40,052 nt of DNA from a virus. The notes beneath the pieces are model-generated. The model had not been told where the DNA came from and did no database searches. It was given only the letters and a program-made list of their open reading frames with translations. The stretch covers positions 1 to 40,052 of IMG/VR virus record IMGVR_UViG_3300025327_000081. One strand, given 5' to 3'. This document shows, piece by piece, positions 6,938 through 13,326 of this stretch (its first letter is position 1; every line of letters begins with the position of its first letter). The position numbers were made by a program, and so were the translations under genes.

Positions 6938-7723
6938 ATGGACGAAAAAATTCTCGGACAATTCCTCGAAAAACTGGAGCGAATCGCCGCCGCCGTCGAG
7001 AGCCTGGCCAGGGACGGCGCCCCGCAGGCCCCCAACTACGTCAAGCCGCTCGGCGATTACCGCCAGTTCGACTGGTCGAGCATCGCCGCCTCCGTGGTTC
7101 AGCAGGATGCCGACGGCCCCACCCACGTCGAATGGGGCGGCTACTTGTGGAACCGCCGATCGCCGGCCAATAAGTTCGACCCGGCCATCTGGTACAGCCG
7201 CGCCCAGGGCCGGGATGAACAGGGCAATGTCGCCTACCTGCGCCTGATCACCTTCAAGCCCCTCAAGGATTCCGACCCGGTGCCCGATAAGGTGGCCCAG
7301 GCTGCTACCCGGCAGCCGGCAGCGCCCGCAGGCCTGCCTGCGCAGGCAGGACCCACCGGCGAGATCCAGCTCACCCTCGACCAGGCCCCAGCCGCAGCGG
7401 CTGCGCCCGTGGCCAGCATCGCCATTCCCGGCGACGCCACCGCCTTTATCGACCGGGCGCGCTACCTGCAAGAAGCGAAACAGACCCACAACCTCAGCCC
7501 CGAGGCCGCCGAGCGCATCGCCACAATTTTCGGCGTGCGCACCGGCCAGGCCGATCACGCGCCCGCCCTGGCCTACCTGCCCTTCTTCGGCCAGGCGAAG
7601 AAGCTGGGCCTGGACTTCGCCGCCGCCCGCGCCATCCTGGAAGAGTCCGTCATGGATCTGGATGCCGCTCTGCAGGTGCTCGCCCGGCAGCACACCCCGC
7701 CGGCCGCCGGCGCGCGCGAGTGA
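6938..7723 (+). CDS. Unknown early protein (261 aa)
   Basis: ATG 6938 follows AAGGGAGCG; the upstream in-frame GTG lies before this SD and is rejected. A short helix (ILGQFLEKLERIAAAVESLA) leads into a compact domain at about 30-115 (FDWSSIAASVVQQDADGPTH, then VEWGGYLWNRR, AIWYSR, YLRLITFKPL), rich in Trp and Tyr as in small DNA- or ligand-binding beta domains. An Ala-Pro linker is followed by a helical C-terminus with a UBA-like look (LDFAAARAILEESVMD). First gene of the rightward arm. A single-strand DNA-related role is possible but unproven. Confidence 0.75.
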   Translation: MDEKILGQFLEKLERIAAAVESLARDGAPQAPNYVKPLGDYRQFDWSSIAASVVQQDADGPTHVEWGGYLWNRRSPANKFDPAIWYSRAQGRDEQGNVAYLRLITFKPLKDSDPVPDKVAQAATRQPAAPAGLPAQAGPTGEIQLTLDQAPAAAAAPVASIAIPGDATAFIDRARYLQEAKQTHNLSPEAAERIATIFGVRTGQADHAPALAYLPFFGQAKKLGLDFAAARAILEESVMDLDAALQVLARQHTPPAAGARE

Positions 7724-7726
7724 TCT

Positions 7727-8026
7727 ATGGCATCCCGCCAGTGCGACCCGCATTATGACCCTCCGCTGGACGCCGGCATTGAGCGCGCCGTAAGGATCCT
7801 CAATCAAGCGGGCATCGAAACGTACGAATCTTGCGAAGGAGGCTCTGGGCATGCCTACCCAGAGCCTACCATTCGTTTTCACGGAGAACGTGCAGACGGT
7901 TTTCGGGCCTTATCGGTTGCATTACAAAACAACCTTCCAGTGAGCGGGCTGAAACGTGTTTGGTGCATCGTTGATGGCGAACCCACCGGGCCAACCTGGG
8001 AGCTCACGTTCTTCGTGAAGGCTTAG
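7727..8026 (+). CDS. Unknown early protein (99 aa)
   Basis: The product reads PPLDAGIERAVRILNQAGIE, then TYESCEGGSGHAYPEPTIRF and VWCIVDGEPTGPTWELTFFV. The ESCEGG-x-GH-x-EP-x-IRF block looks like a conserved small-phage-protein signature, perhaps metal or nucleic-acid binding through Cys and His. Starts 3 nt after the previous stop. Its end overlaps the convergent gene at 8023 by 4 nt. Function unknown. Confidence 0.8.
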   Translation: MASRQCDPHYDPPLDAGIERAVRILNQAGIETYESCEGGSGHAYPEPTIRFHGERADGFRALSVALQNNLPVSGLKRVWCIVDGEPTGPTWELTFFVKA

Positions 8027-8184
8027 CGCCCTTTCTGATTAAGATCGGCGCATTCTTGGCATAACGGTTTCCCGCCCGTGCCATCTCTCCGATTCTCCTT
8101 CTCGATATTATTGCCCGTATTGCAGTTGGTGTTGTTGTGATGCACGGACTGCTTAATCGAGTGGAAGGGTGATGTTTTCGGCAT
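8023..8184 (-). CDS. Small zinc-finger-like protein (53 aa)
   Basis: Start MPKTSPFHSIKQSVHHNNTN at ATG 8184 is set by AAGGAGG eight bases upstream; the longer frame would place that SD inside the gene. HH, NC and a C-terminal KPLCQEC give a possible Cys/His metal site. The segment NTGNNIEKENRRDGTGGKPL looks like a conserved small-protein motif. It runs against the early operon. Confidence 0.65.
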   Translation of the reverse strand: MPKTSPFHSIKQSVHHNNTNCNTGNNIEKENRRDGTGGKPLCQECADLNQKGR

Positions 8185-8291
8185 CGTTTCGTCCTCCTTT
8201 CTGATCACCAAGATTTCGAGAAACTGCTCTACGCAGCTTCCAATACCATCACTTCGCCAGGTGATGGGTGATCTCGATCTTCAGCAAAGCC

Positions 8292-8320
8292 TTGACAGGG
8301 GGACTCGCGGCCTATATACT
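8292..8320 (+). promoter_or_regulatory. Consensus promoter for small RNA 1
   Basis: TTGACA (8292-8297), 17-nt spacer, TATACT (8315-8320). Followed within 55 bp by an intrinsic terminator and no ORF. Confidence 0.8.
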
Positions 8321-8326
8321 AGCAAT

Positions 8327-8404
8327 AGGTAGCAAAACAGGCAGCGATCCCATCCTGCCGCTACTGTCCATCTTGCCGCCAGTGGTCGCTGGCGGCTTTT
8401 CGTT
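8327..8404 (+). ncRNA. Candidate small RNA 1 (about 78 nt)
   Basis: Predicted from promoter to terminator. Two hairpins: GTAGC...GCTAC enclosing GGCAG...CTGCC (about 8330-8364), then the terminator stem. No start codon with an SD. The gap 8185-8660 holds no convincing gene, only this unit, small RNA 2 and the HTH promoter. Target unknown; ends estimated. Confidence 0.55.
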
Positions 8405-8405
8405 T
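8375..8405 (+). terminator. Intrinsic terminator of small RNA 1
   Basis: Perfect 8-bp stem GCCGCCAG/CTGGCGGC with a 6-nt loop, followed by TTTTCGTTT. Confidence 0.8.
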
Positions 8406-8437
8406 CGCGCATTATACCGCGAACATTGATATTCTCG

Positions 8438-8467
8438 TTGTGGAAAATCGAACGGATAAGCTATAAT
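8438..8467 (+). promoter_or_regulatory. Promoter for small RNA 2
   Basis: TATAAT at 8462-8467 with TTGTGG at 8438-8443 (18-nt spacer). Just upstream, TTCGCG/CGCGAA arms (8404-8409, 8418-8423) form a possible operator. Confidence 0.6.
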
Positions 8468-8473
8468 CGGTGG

Positions 8474-8541
8474 GGTTGGGAGTTCTTACTCCCGTTCATC
8501 TTCCTGGAGGGCGTTGCCGGCGCTCTCCAGGTTTTTGTTTT
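8474..8541 (+). ncRNA. Candidate small RNA 2 (about 68 nt)
   Basis: Starts GGGGTTGGGAG and contains a 5-bp hairpin GGGAG-TTCTTA-CTCCC, an unpaired CGTTCATCTT stretch, then the terminator hairpin. The 60-codon frame across it crosses the terminator and lacks an SD, so it is not taken as a gene. Tandem position with small RNA 1 suggests related use. Ends estimated. Confidence 0.5.
8503..8541 (+). terminator. Intrinsic terminator of small RNA 2
   Basis: Stem 8503-8513 with 8521-8531 (11 pairs including one G-T), 7-nt loop, then TTTTTGTTTT. Confidence 0.85.
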
Positions 8542-8611
8542 CTCTAGCAGATGGAGAAACGGCCTTGCGATTCTGCAAAGCCTTTCACGATATATAGATG
8601 TATATTAGTCA

Positions 8612-8640
8612 TTGACTTAATTGGGAATCTCATATAGAAT
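8612..8640 (+). promoter_or_regulatory. Promoter for the HTH gene
   Basis: TTGACT (8612-8617), 17-nt spacer, TAGAAT (8635-8640), 20 bp before the HTH start. The surroundings are AT-rich compared with the rest of the genome. Confidence 0.7.
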
Positions 8641-8660
8641 CAAAAAAACAAGGAGGTTCG

Positions 8661-8894
8661 ATGCTAAACACCATGCCACGGACCGTTCGTCTAACGGTCG
8701 CTGAACTTCTCGAAAAGAAGGGTTGGTCTACAGCGAAATTCGCTGAAGAGGCACACCTCAATTACAATCAGGCTTTAAATATTCGCCGCGGAGCCTATAA
8801 TCGCATCGATCTTGATACGATTGCCCGGATATGTGAAGCTCTGGAAATTGAGCCAGGTGAGCTTTTCATTTTCGAGAATTCAGAGACCCCATAA
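8661..8894 (+). CDS. XRE-family HTH regulator (77 aa)
   Basis: AAGGAGG lies 4 nt before ATG 8661. Residues 10-72 form a Cro/CI-type five-helix domain: LTVAELLEKKGWSTAKFAEE, the recognition helix region YNQALNIRRGAYNRID, and the closing TIARICEALEIEPGELF. No dimerisation or protease domain follows, so it is Cro-like in size. It has its own promoter and sits beside the integrase region, so it may set the lysis-lysogeny choice or control the integrase. The palindromes at 6811 and the dispersed 16-mers are possible targets. Confidence 0.85.
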   Translation: MLNTMPRTVRLTVAELLEKKGWSTAKFAEEAHLNYNQALNIRRGAYNRIDLDTIARICEALEIEPGELFIFENSETP

Positions 8895-9003
8895 AACGAA
8901 CGGCCCGGCGCTCAGCACCGGACCGTCGCACCAACCCTTCCCCCGTATTCCGGCAAAGAAACCGGGCGAAGGGCCGCACAACCGACCATAAGGAGATCGG
9001 ACT

Positions 9004-9342
9004 ATGCCAACTCAAACCGATTCACTGTCCCCCGCCCAAAAGCTTCTCGGAGAATTGCGCGCCGCTGGCTGCGAATTCTCCTTAGCCATTTTTTACGGTA
9101 ATCTGGTCGCGCCTTTCGGCGTCGAAAAGGTGCGCCGGGCGCTGGAGACCTACCAGGAGCTTGCCCAGAAAGGCGTCGAGCTGCATGCCTTGGAGATCAT
9201 CCTGCGCGGCTTCCGTCACGGTGCATTTCGTCCCATAGAGTCGGATCTCGCCGTAGGAGCGCCAGGCCTTTCTCCAGCGCATGGATCGATGGCCCAAAAT
9301 CGAGCTGATGGCCTTGGCTCATCCAGCTCTCTTGCTCCTTGA
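9004..9342 (+). CDS. Unknown protein (up to 112 aa)
   Basis: AGGAGA precedes ATG 9004. The first about 80 residues look like a helical domain (AQKLLGELRAAGCEFSLAIF, then VEKVRRALETYQELAQKGVE). After about residue 80 the sequence turns low-complexity because the frame overlaps the convergent gene at 9197-9469. Either both genes are real and their ends overlap, or this one is extended or damaged at its 3' end. Function unknown. Confidence 0.6.
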   Translation: MPTQTDSLSPAQKLLGELRAAGCEFSLAIFYGNLVAPFGVEKVRRALETYQELAQKGVELHALEIILRGFRHGAFRPIESDLAVGAPGLSPAHGSMAQNRADGLGSSSSLAP

Positions 9343-9469
9343 TTTCAGCCTGGACCAGCGAGACCAGATCGACTGGGGCAACTTCCAACTCCTCCTGCCC
9401 ACTGGCGAGCTTGATGAAGATTTTCCCATCTTCCAGGCGGACCGATAGACCTAATTTTGCAGCATTCAT
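9197..9469 (-). CDS. Unknown protein (90 aa)
   Basis: ATG 9469 follows AAGGTG. The protein begins MNAAKLGLSVRLEDGKIFIK, a short beta hairpin, then has a helix (VDLVSLVQAEIKEQESWMSQ) and another helical stretch. Convergent with, and overlapping by 146 bp, the gene at 9004. It lies between the early arm and the attP-integrase unit. Function not recognised. Confidence 0.6.
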   Translation of the reverse strand: MNAAKLGLSVRLEDGKIFIKLASGQEELEVAPVDLVSLVQAEIKEQESWMSQGHQLDFGPSIHALEKGLALLRRDPTLWDEMHRDGSRAG

Positions 9470-9513
9470 CTCAGCACCTTAACAACCTATTTCAATCCCC
9501 TCGATGGGGCCAG

Positions 9514-9555
9514 TGGCGAGGGTGGGACTTGAACCCACAACCAAGGGCTTATGAG
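9514..9555 (-). other. Probable attP core: 3' half of tRNA(CAU)
   Basis: On the minus strand the 42 bp read as anticodon loop CTCATAA, 3' anticodon stem GCCCT, variable loop, T arm GTGGG-TTCAAGT-CCCAC, acceptor CCTCGCC and discriminator A. All distances fit a tRNA. The 5' half is missing: the next bases upstream do not pair with GCCCT. A lone tRNA 3' half beside an integrase gene is the usual attP core, restoring the host tRNA on integration. CAU means tRNA-Met or the lysidine tRNA-Ile. Confidence 0.85.
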
Positions 9556-9560
9556 AACAC

Positions 9561-9593
9561 GCAGACCAATGTCCTATAAAGACATTGGTCTGC
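9561..9593. repeat. Perfect 13-7-13 inverted repeat next to attP
   Basis: Arms GCAGACCAATGTC and GACATTGGTCTGC flank CTATAAA. No U-tract follows on either strand, so a plain terminator is unlikely. The 13-bp arms around a 7-bp centre have the shape of a tyrosine-recombinase core site. It lies 6 bp from the tRNA half and 30 bp from the integrase stop. Confidence 0.75.
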
Positions 9594-9623
9594 AAAAAGC
9601 AAAAAAAGACGAGCTGAGTACTC

Positions 9624-10628
9624 TCAGCCAAGGTCCGGCATGTGCCGGTCGTACTCCCGCTGGCGCTCGTCATCCGCGAACTGGCCGTAGTAGCGGTCCG
9701 TCACGCTCACGTTCTTATGCCCCATGAGCTGCGCGATCACCCCCAGGCTCATCCCCTGCTGGGCTAAGAGCCGCCCGAAGCGGTGCCTCCACTGGTGCGG
9801 GCTGAAATTCTTCTTCACCCCCGCCAGGATTGCAAACCGCTTGACCACCTGGTAGATCCCGCTCTCCCCCAGGGCCTGCCATTCCCCCCCGTTGACCTTC
9901 CCCAAGAACACGTGCTCATCGGCGATAGCCGTGCGCACCGCCAGCCATCCCTGCATCGCTTCCAGGGCGCTGGGCGTCATATACACCGGCCTTTCTTCGT
10001 CGAACTTCTCCCGTACGATGGCCCGCCGGTTCCTCGGCTCCGGCTCATCCAGCGCCAGGTCATCCAGCAGCAGCCCGGCCATCCCCCCCAATCTCGCCCC
10101 GGTACTCTCCAGGAAGCGCAAGAGCGCGTAGTCCCTCTCTCGCATCTCGGAATCTTCCCCCCCACGTTTCGCCAAAGCCAGGATCCGGCTCACATCCCCA
10201 TCCGCGATCCCCTTCCGGCCCGTCCTGGGTAAACGCGGAAATGCCAGCTTCCGGGCCGGGTCGGCCGGGACAATCCCCTGCTCCTCGAGCCACTTGAAGG
10301 ATACCTTGGCTGCCCGCACCAGGCTGTGCAGGTACGATGGCGAGAGTCCGCCCTTCGTTTTCGGATGCGAGCTCTTCCCGCCCCAGCGCAGCTTGCGCCC
10401 CTGCTGGCCCGCATACCACTCCAGCAAATCCGACTCCATCACCCCCACCGCCGGCGCGCCCGGCCCGAGCGTAGCCGAAAGCCCGGCCAGGCGCTTGCGG
10501 TACCATTGCACCGTCTTGGGGGATTTCCCCACCAGACCCAGGCGCAAAAACGTCTCCAGCGCCTGGGAGACCGTCGGCTGCTGCGCAGAATCGACAGCCG
10601 CCACCTTGGAAACACGATTGGTTTTCAT
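9624..10628 (-). CDS. int: Tyrosine recombinase / phage integrase (334 aa)
   Basis: Starts MKTNRVSKVAAVD after GGAGGGACGA. A helical core-binding domain (about 20-125) precedes the catalytic domain. Visible catalytic residues: R179 in GARLGG, H278 and R281 in HQWRHRF, H304 in LMGHK, and Tyr in DRYYG (313 or 314). This is the full set for strand exchange. The gene ends next to the tRNA-half attP, as is usual. It should integrate the phage into a host tRNA(CAU) gene. It is transcribed against the early operon. Confidence 0.95.
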   Translation of the reverse strand: MKTNRVSKVAAVDSAQQPTVSQALETFLRLGLVGKSPKTVQWYRKRLAGLSATLGPGAPAVGVMESDLLEWYAGQQGRKLRWGGKSSHPKTKGGLSPSYLHSLVRAAKVSFKWLEEQGIVPADPARKLAFPRLPRTGRKGIADGDVSRILALAKRGGEDSEMRERDYALLRFLESTGARLGGMAGLLLDDLALDEPEPRNRRAIVREKFDEERPVYMTPSALEAMQGWLAVRTAIADEHVFLGKVNGGEWQALGESGIYQVVKRFAILAGVKKNFSPHQWRHRFGRLLAQQGMSLGVIAQLMGHKNVSVTDRYYGQFADDERQREYDRHMPDLG

Positions 10629-10736
10629 TCGTCCCTCCGACGAGTTGCCCTTTCAGGCAATAAAAACGGCCAGCCTTGCCCGGCTGACCGCTTCGAACTG
10701 GCAAATTTGATTGCCAGCACCCTCGCCGGGGGAGTG

Positions 10737-10765
10737 TTGAGTGTGATGCCCATCCACGATAATAC
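10737..10765 (+). promoter_or_regulatory. Possible rightward promoter after int
   Basis: TTGAGT (10737-10742), 17-nt spacer, TAATAC (10760-10765). It would serve the operon beginning at 10837. Nearby, a minus-strand TATAAT (10782-10787) could serve int, and TTCAGGCAAT occurs twice (10647, 10805). CTGAAC/GTTCAG arms at 10790-10809 may be an operator. Confidence 0.45.
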
Positions 10766-10836
10766 ACTACCCCCGGCTCCAATTATACCCTGAACCGCTT
10801 TTCGTTCAGGCAATGATGCAAAAATGGAGCCAAAAA

Positions 10837-11493
10837 ATGTCTACAATCTACATCATCCAACCTGATGACGACGCCCGCAAAGACGCCATCAACGCGCTGA
10901 TGGACTCCCTGGATAAACTCTATCCGGATGAGATCATCACCCACCAGGCCATCGCCATCAAAACCGAAATCCCCGCAGTCATCCAGTTACTCACCAGCCT
11001 GGTCTCCCCTGTCCAGGCGACCCATCCGAGTACTCTCGGACCCCTAACCGAAGCCGGCGCGCCCCCCTCCCCTGATGAAAAACCCAAGGCGCGCCGGCAG
11101 CCCCCCGCTTCGCAGGCCGCCGCCAAGGGCGGCTCCTATAAGCGCAAAGAGAAGCCCGATCCGGGCGGCTCGGCCGCGCCGGTCGCTGGCCCCTCGAGCT
11201 TCCCCGCCGCCTCGGTCAAGGACCTGCTCGACGAGCTGGACGCCCAGGCCCACCAGCTCGCCCCCGCCGGCGATCCTGCCGCCGAAGAAGCCAGAGAAAA
11301 AAATGCTTCGGCCTCCCAAGTCGCACGGTGGAAAATCCTGGACTCCGGCAAGGAGCTATCCGATCTCCACTACGTCCTGAAGAACCGCAAGCTGGCCCCC
11401 GGCGCCCGGGTGCGCAACAAAACACGCGGCCTGTACGAAGTGATCGAGAAGACCAATGGCCAGGGCCTGACCCTGCGCCGGCTGGCGTCGTGA
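10837..11493 (+). CDS. Unknown early protein (218 aa)
   Basis: ATG 10837 (MSTIYIIQPDDDARKDAINA) has GGAG 7 nt upstream; an ATG 8 codons earlier is less well placed. The N-terminal 75 residues are a compact alpha/beta unit, followed by a long Pro-, Ala- and Lys-rich disordered linker (about 80-150) and a C-terminal 65-residue domain (WKILDSGKELSDLHYVLKNR, then GARVRNKTRGLYEVIEKTNG) with a small beta-barrel look. First gene of the replication arm. Role unknown. Confidence 0.7.
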   Translation: MSTIYIIQPDDDARKDAINALMDSLDKLYPDEIITHQAIAIKTEIPAVIQLLTSLVSPVQATHPSTLGPLTEAGAPPSPDEKPKARRQPPASQAAAKGGSYKRKEKPDPGGSAAPVAGPSSFPAASVKDLLDELDAQAHQLAPAGDPAAEEAREKNASASQVARWKILDSGKELSDLHYVLKNRKLAPGARVRNKTRGLYEVIEKTNGQGLTLRRLAS

Positions 11494-11508
11494 GCTGAGG
11501 GGGATGCC

Positions 11509-11829
11509 ATGAGCGACCATCGCCGCCAGAGATCCGGGATCATCTACCTGATCCACTTCGAGACCAAGCTGCACCACGCCCAGCACTACCTCGGCTTCGC
11601 CGTCGACCTGAACTTCCGCCTCAACCAGCACCACGCCGGCAACGGCTCGAAGCTCATGGCCGCCGTCCACAACGCCGCCATCGGCTGGATCGTCGCTCGC
11701 ACCTGGCGCGGCAGCCGGGACTTCGAGCGCCGGCTCAAGAATCTCCACGCCGGCCCCCGCCTGTGCCCCATCTGCCGGGCGAACCTGGGCATCCATGCCA
11801 AATCCGATTCGCGGCAACTCGCCTTTTAG
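11509..11829 (+). CDS. GIY-YIG-like nuclease domain protein (106 aa)
   Basis: The phrase GIIYLIHF then HAQHYLGFAVDLNFRLNQHH matches the GIY-(x10)-YIG strand pattern with variant residues (GII-YLI and YLG), followed by RTWRGSRDFERRLKN where the family has its helix with Arg and the Glu. A C-terminal CPIC pair could bind zinc. GIY-YIG proteins cut DNA, and small ones are common in phages. The core Tyr residues are partly replaced, so activity is uncertain. Confidence 0.7.
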   Translation: MSDHRRQRSGIIYLIHFETKLHHAQHYLGFAVDLNFRLNQHHAGNGSKLMAAVHNAAIGWIVARTWRGSRDFERRLKNLHAGPRLCPICRANLGIHAKSDSRQLAF

Positions 11830-11839
11830 GGAGGCCAAC

Positions 11840-12238
11840 ATGGAAAAAACTACAGAACGCATGTACAGCGGCTTGGACTGGCTGGAAAAGAACCTTCCTC
11901 ACCGCAAAGGCCGCGATAATATCATTTCCCCTTTGGGCCGGAAAGTGGCCGACCTGCTGGGCGATCTCTTCTACGGGATCTACCACATCAACAAAGAAGC
12001 CATGAACGTGGACTGGTCGAATGAGCGCTGGATCCAGATCACCCTGCCTGATCATGGTTGGAGCACGTTCGACTTTGCCAACCTGACCCGCTTCGTGCTG
12101 CTTTGCCATCAACATGGCATCCGGGGCACCATCGAGGCCGCAGCCTACCGATATATCCGCTTTATCTTCCACGATGCCGAAAAAGCCTGCGGTCGGCCAC
12201 ACCCAACCATCGAAGAGGCCATCGCCCATAACCAATGA
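11840..12238 (+). CDS. Unknown early protein (132 aa)
   Basis: ATG 11840 with GGAGG 5 nt before it. The protein MEKTTERMYSGLDWLEKNLP continues with DLLGDLFYGIYHINKEAMNV and WIQITLPDHGWSTFDFANLT. Mixed helices and strands, no signal or membrane span. Not recognised. Downstream in one operon with the replication genes. Confidence 0.75.
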   Translation: MEKTTERMYSGLDWLEKNLPHRKGRDNIISPLGRKVADLLGDLFYGIYHINKEAMNVDWSNERWIQITLPDHGWSTFDFANLTRFVLLCHQHGIRGTIEAAAYRYIRFIFHDAEKACGRPHPTIEEAIAHNQ

Positions 12239-12260
12239 TCCTTCCCCATTGGAGCACACC

Positions 12261-12602
12261 ATGACCACACCCCAGAACATCCCCCCCCTCGACATCGGCC
12301 AGGTCTACCGCCGGGTCAAGATACAAACCGCCGAGCTGCGCGACCCCGATTCGGCCTACTACCTCACCCACTTCCAGGCCGTCGCCCGCCTCCTGGCCAA
12401 GGAGATCGGCGTCGAACGCTACCGGGCCTGGCACGACAAACACTTTCCGGAGGACGGCCTCGGTTTCGGAACGAAACCCCATACCTGGAAAGCCAAATTC
12501 ACCGCCGCCAATGCCGCCCTCTGGCGCATCCTGGACCGCGACGAGTCGCACCGCGAGACCCAGATCGAGCGGGAGATGCGCGTCTCGCTGGATGAGGAAT
12601 AA
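12261..12602 (+). CDS. Unknown early protein (113 aa)
   Basis: ATG 12261 (MTTPQNIPPLDIGQVYRRVK) with GGAG upstream. Mostly helical: AYYLTHFQAVARLLAKEIGV, then TWKAKFTAANAALWRILDRD. Its stop TAA overlaps the next ATG (TAATG). No known motif; a helical DNA- or protein-binding accessory factor is possible. Confidence 0.7.
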   Translation: MTTPQNIPPLDIGQVYRRVKIQTAELRDPDSAYYLTHFQAVARLLAKEIGVERYRAWHDKHFPEDGLGFGTKPHTWKAKFTAANAALWRILDRDESHRETQIEREMRVSLDEE

Positions 12603-13036
12603 TGAGCCCATTCCAATTGCCCTTCGCCGAAGATGTGAACTACTGGCAATCCGGCAAATCCCCGCCCGACGCCTGGATCGACCGCACCAAAGCTCTGGTC
12701 AAGGGCCTGGGCGGGGTCATTCTCATGGACGCATTCGGATCGGATGCCTCCGGCCGCGCCGCCTTTGCCATGCAGCTCGAGATCGGTGGAGAGCGATACA
12801 AGGTGATCTGGCCCGTGCTGCCCAGCCGCACCAAAAACGAGCGCGCCGCACGCATCCAGGCCGCTACCATGCTCTACCACGATGTCAAACAGCGCTGCCT
12901 CTCCGCCGTGGTCCTGGGCGCCCGGGCCGCTTTCTTCTCCTACCTGGTGCTGCCCGATGGGCGCACTGCCGCCGAAGTCGCCACCCCTGAGCTAGCAGAC
13001 AGCCTGCCCGCTTTATTGCGGGCTAAAAACGAGTGA
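12602..13036 (+). CDS. Unknown early protein (144 aa)
   Basis: Starts MSPFQLPFAEDVNYWQSGKS from the TAATG overlap. Contains WIDRTKALVKGLGGVILMDA, a beta run (AAFAMQLEIGGERYKVIWPV) and a helix (ARIQAATMLYHDVKQRCLSA). The layout helix, strands, helix, strands resembles small proteins of phage replication operons, but I cannot name it. Confidence 0.7.
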   Translation: MSPFQLPFAEDVNYWQSGKSPPDAWIDRTKALVKGLGGVILMDAFGSDASGRAAFAMQLEIGGERYKVIWPVLPSRTKNERAARIQAATMLYHDVKQRCLSAVVLGARAAFFSYLVLPDGRTAAEVATPELADSLPALLRAKNE

Positions 13037-13044
13037 GATACCCC

Positions 13045-13320
13045 ATGAAAACCCTCGCCATCATCGCCGATACTCTGATTGGGACCGAGCCGGACGCCAC
13101 CGTCGAGCCTGGCCACCAGGTGCTGGTCGTTGCCAACACCCCCACCGGCCAGGCCCTGGCCGGGCTGCTTGCCCCCGACCGGCCGGTCAACGATTGGGAT
13201 CAATTCATCCGCATCCCCCACGACCAGGAGGTGGACCGCCGCCTGATCTGGCTCGTGGACCTGTTCGCCCACATCCGCTTCACCGCCCCCGAGCTCTTGC
13301 AGCTCCGCCTGATCGAGTGA
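13045..13320 (+). CDS. Unknown early protein (91 aa)
   Basis: MKTLAIIADTLIGTEPDATV onward; only a weak SD precedes ATG 13045. The phrase QEVDRRLIWLVDLFAHIRFT forms a likely helix. Ends 6 nt before the replication gene. Function unknown. Confidence 0.6.
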   Translation: MKTLAIIADTLIGTEPDATVEPGHQVLVVANTPTGQALAGLLAPDRPVNDWDQFIRIPHDQEVDRRLIWLVDLFAHIRFTAPELLQLRLIE

Positions 13321-13326
13321 GACTGC

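Noticed and set aside
8426-8608. 60-codon rightward frame
   Set aside because: No SD, runs through promoter 2 and a strong terminator; better explained by the small RNA unit.
9514-9555. A complete tRNA gene
   Set aside because: Only the 3' half from the anticodon loop onward is present; upstream bases do not pair with the anticodon stem.
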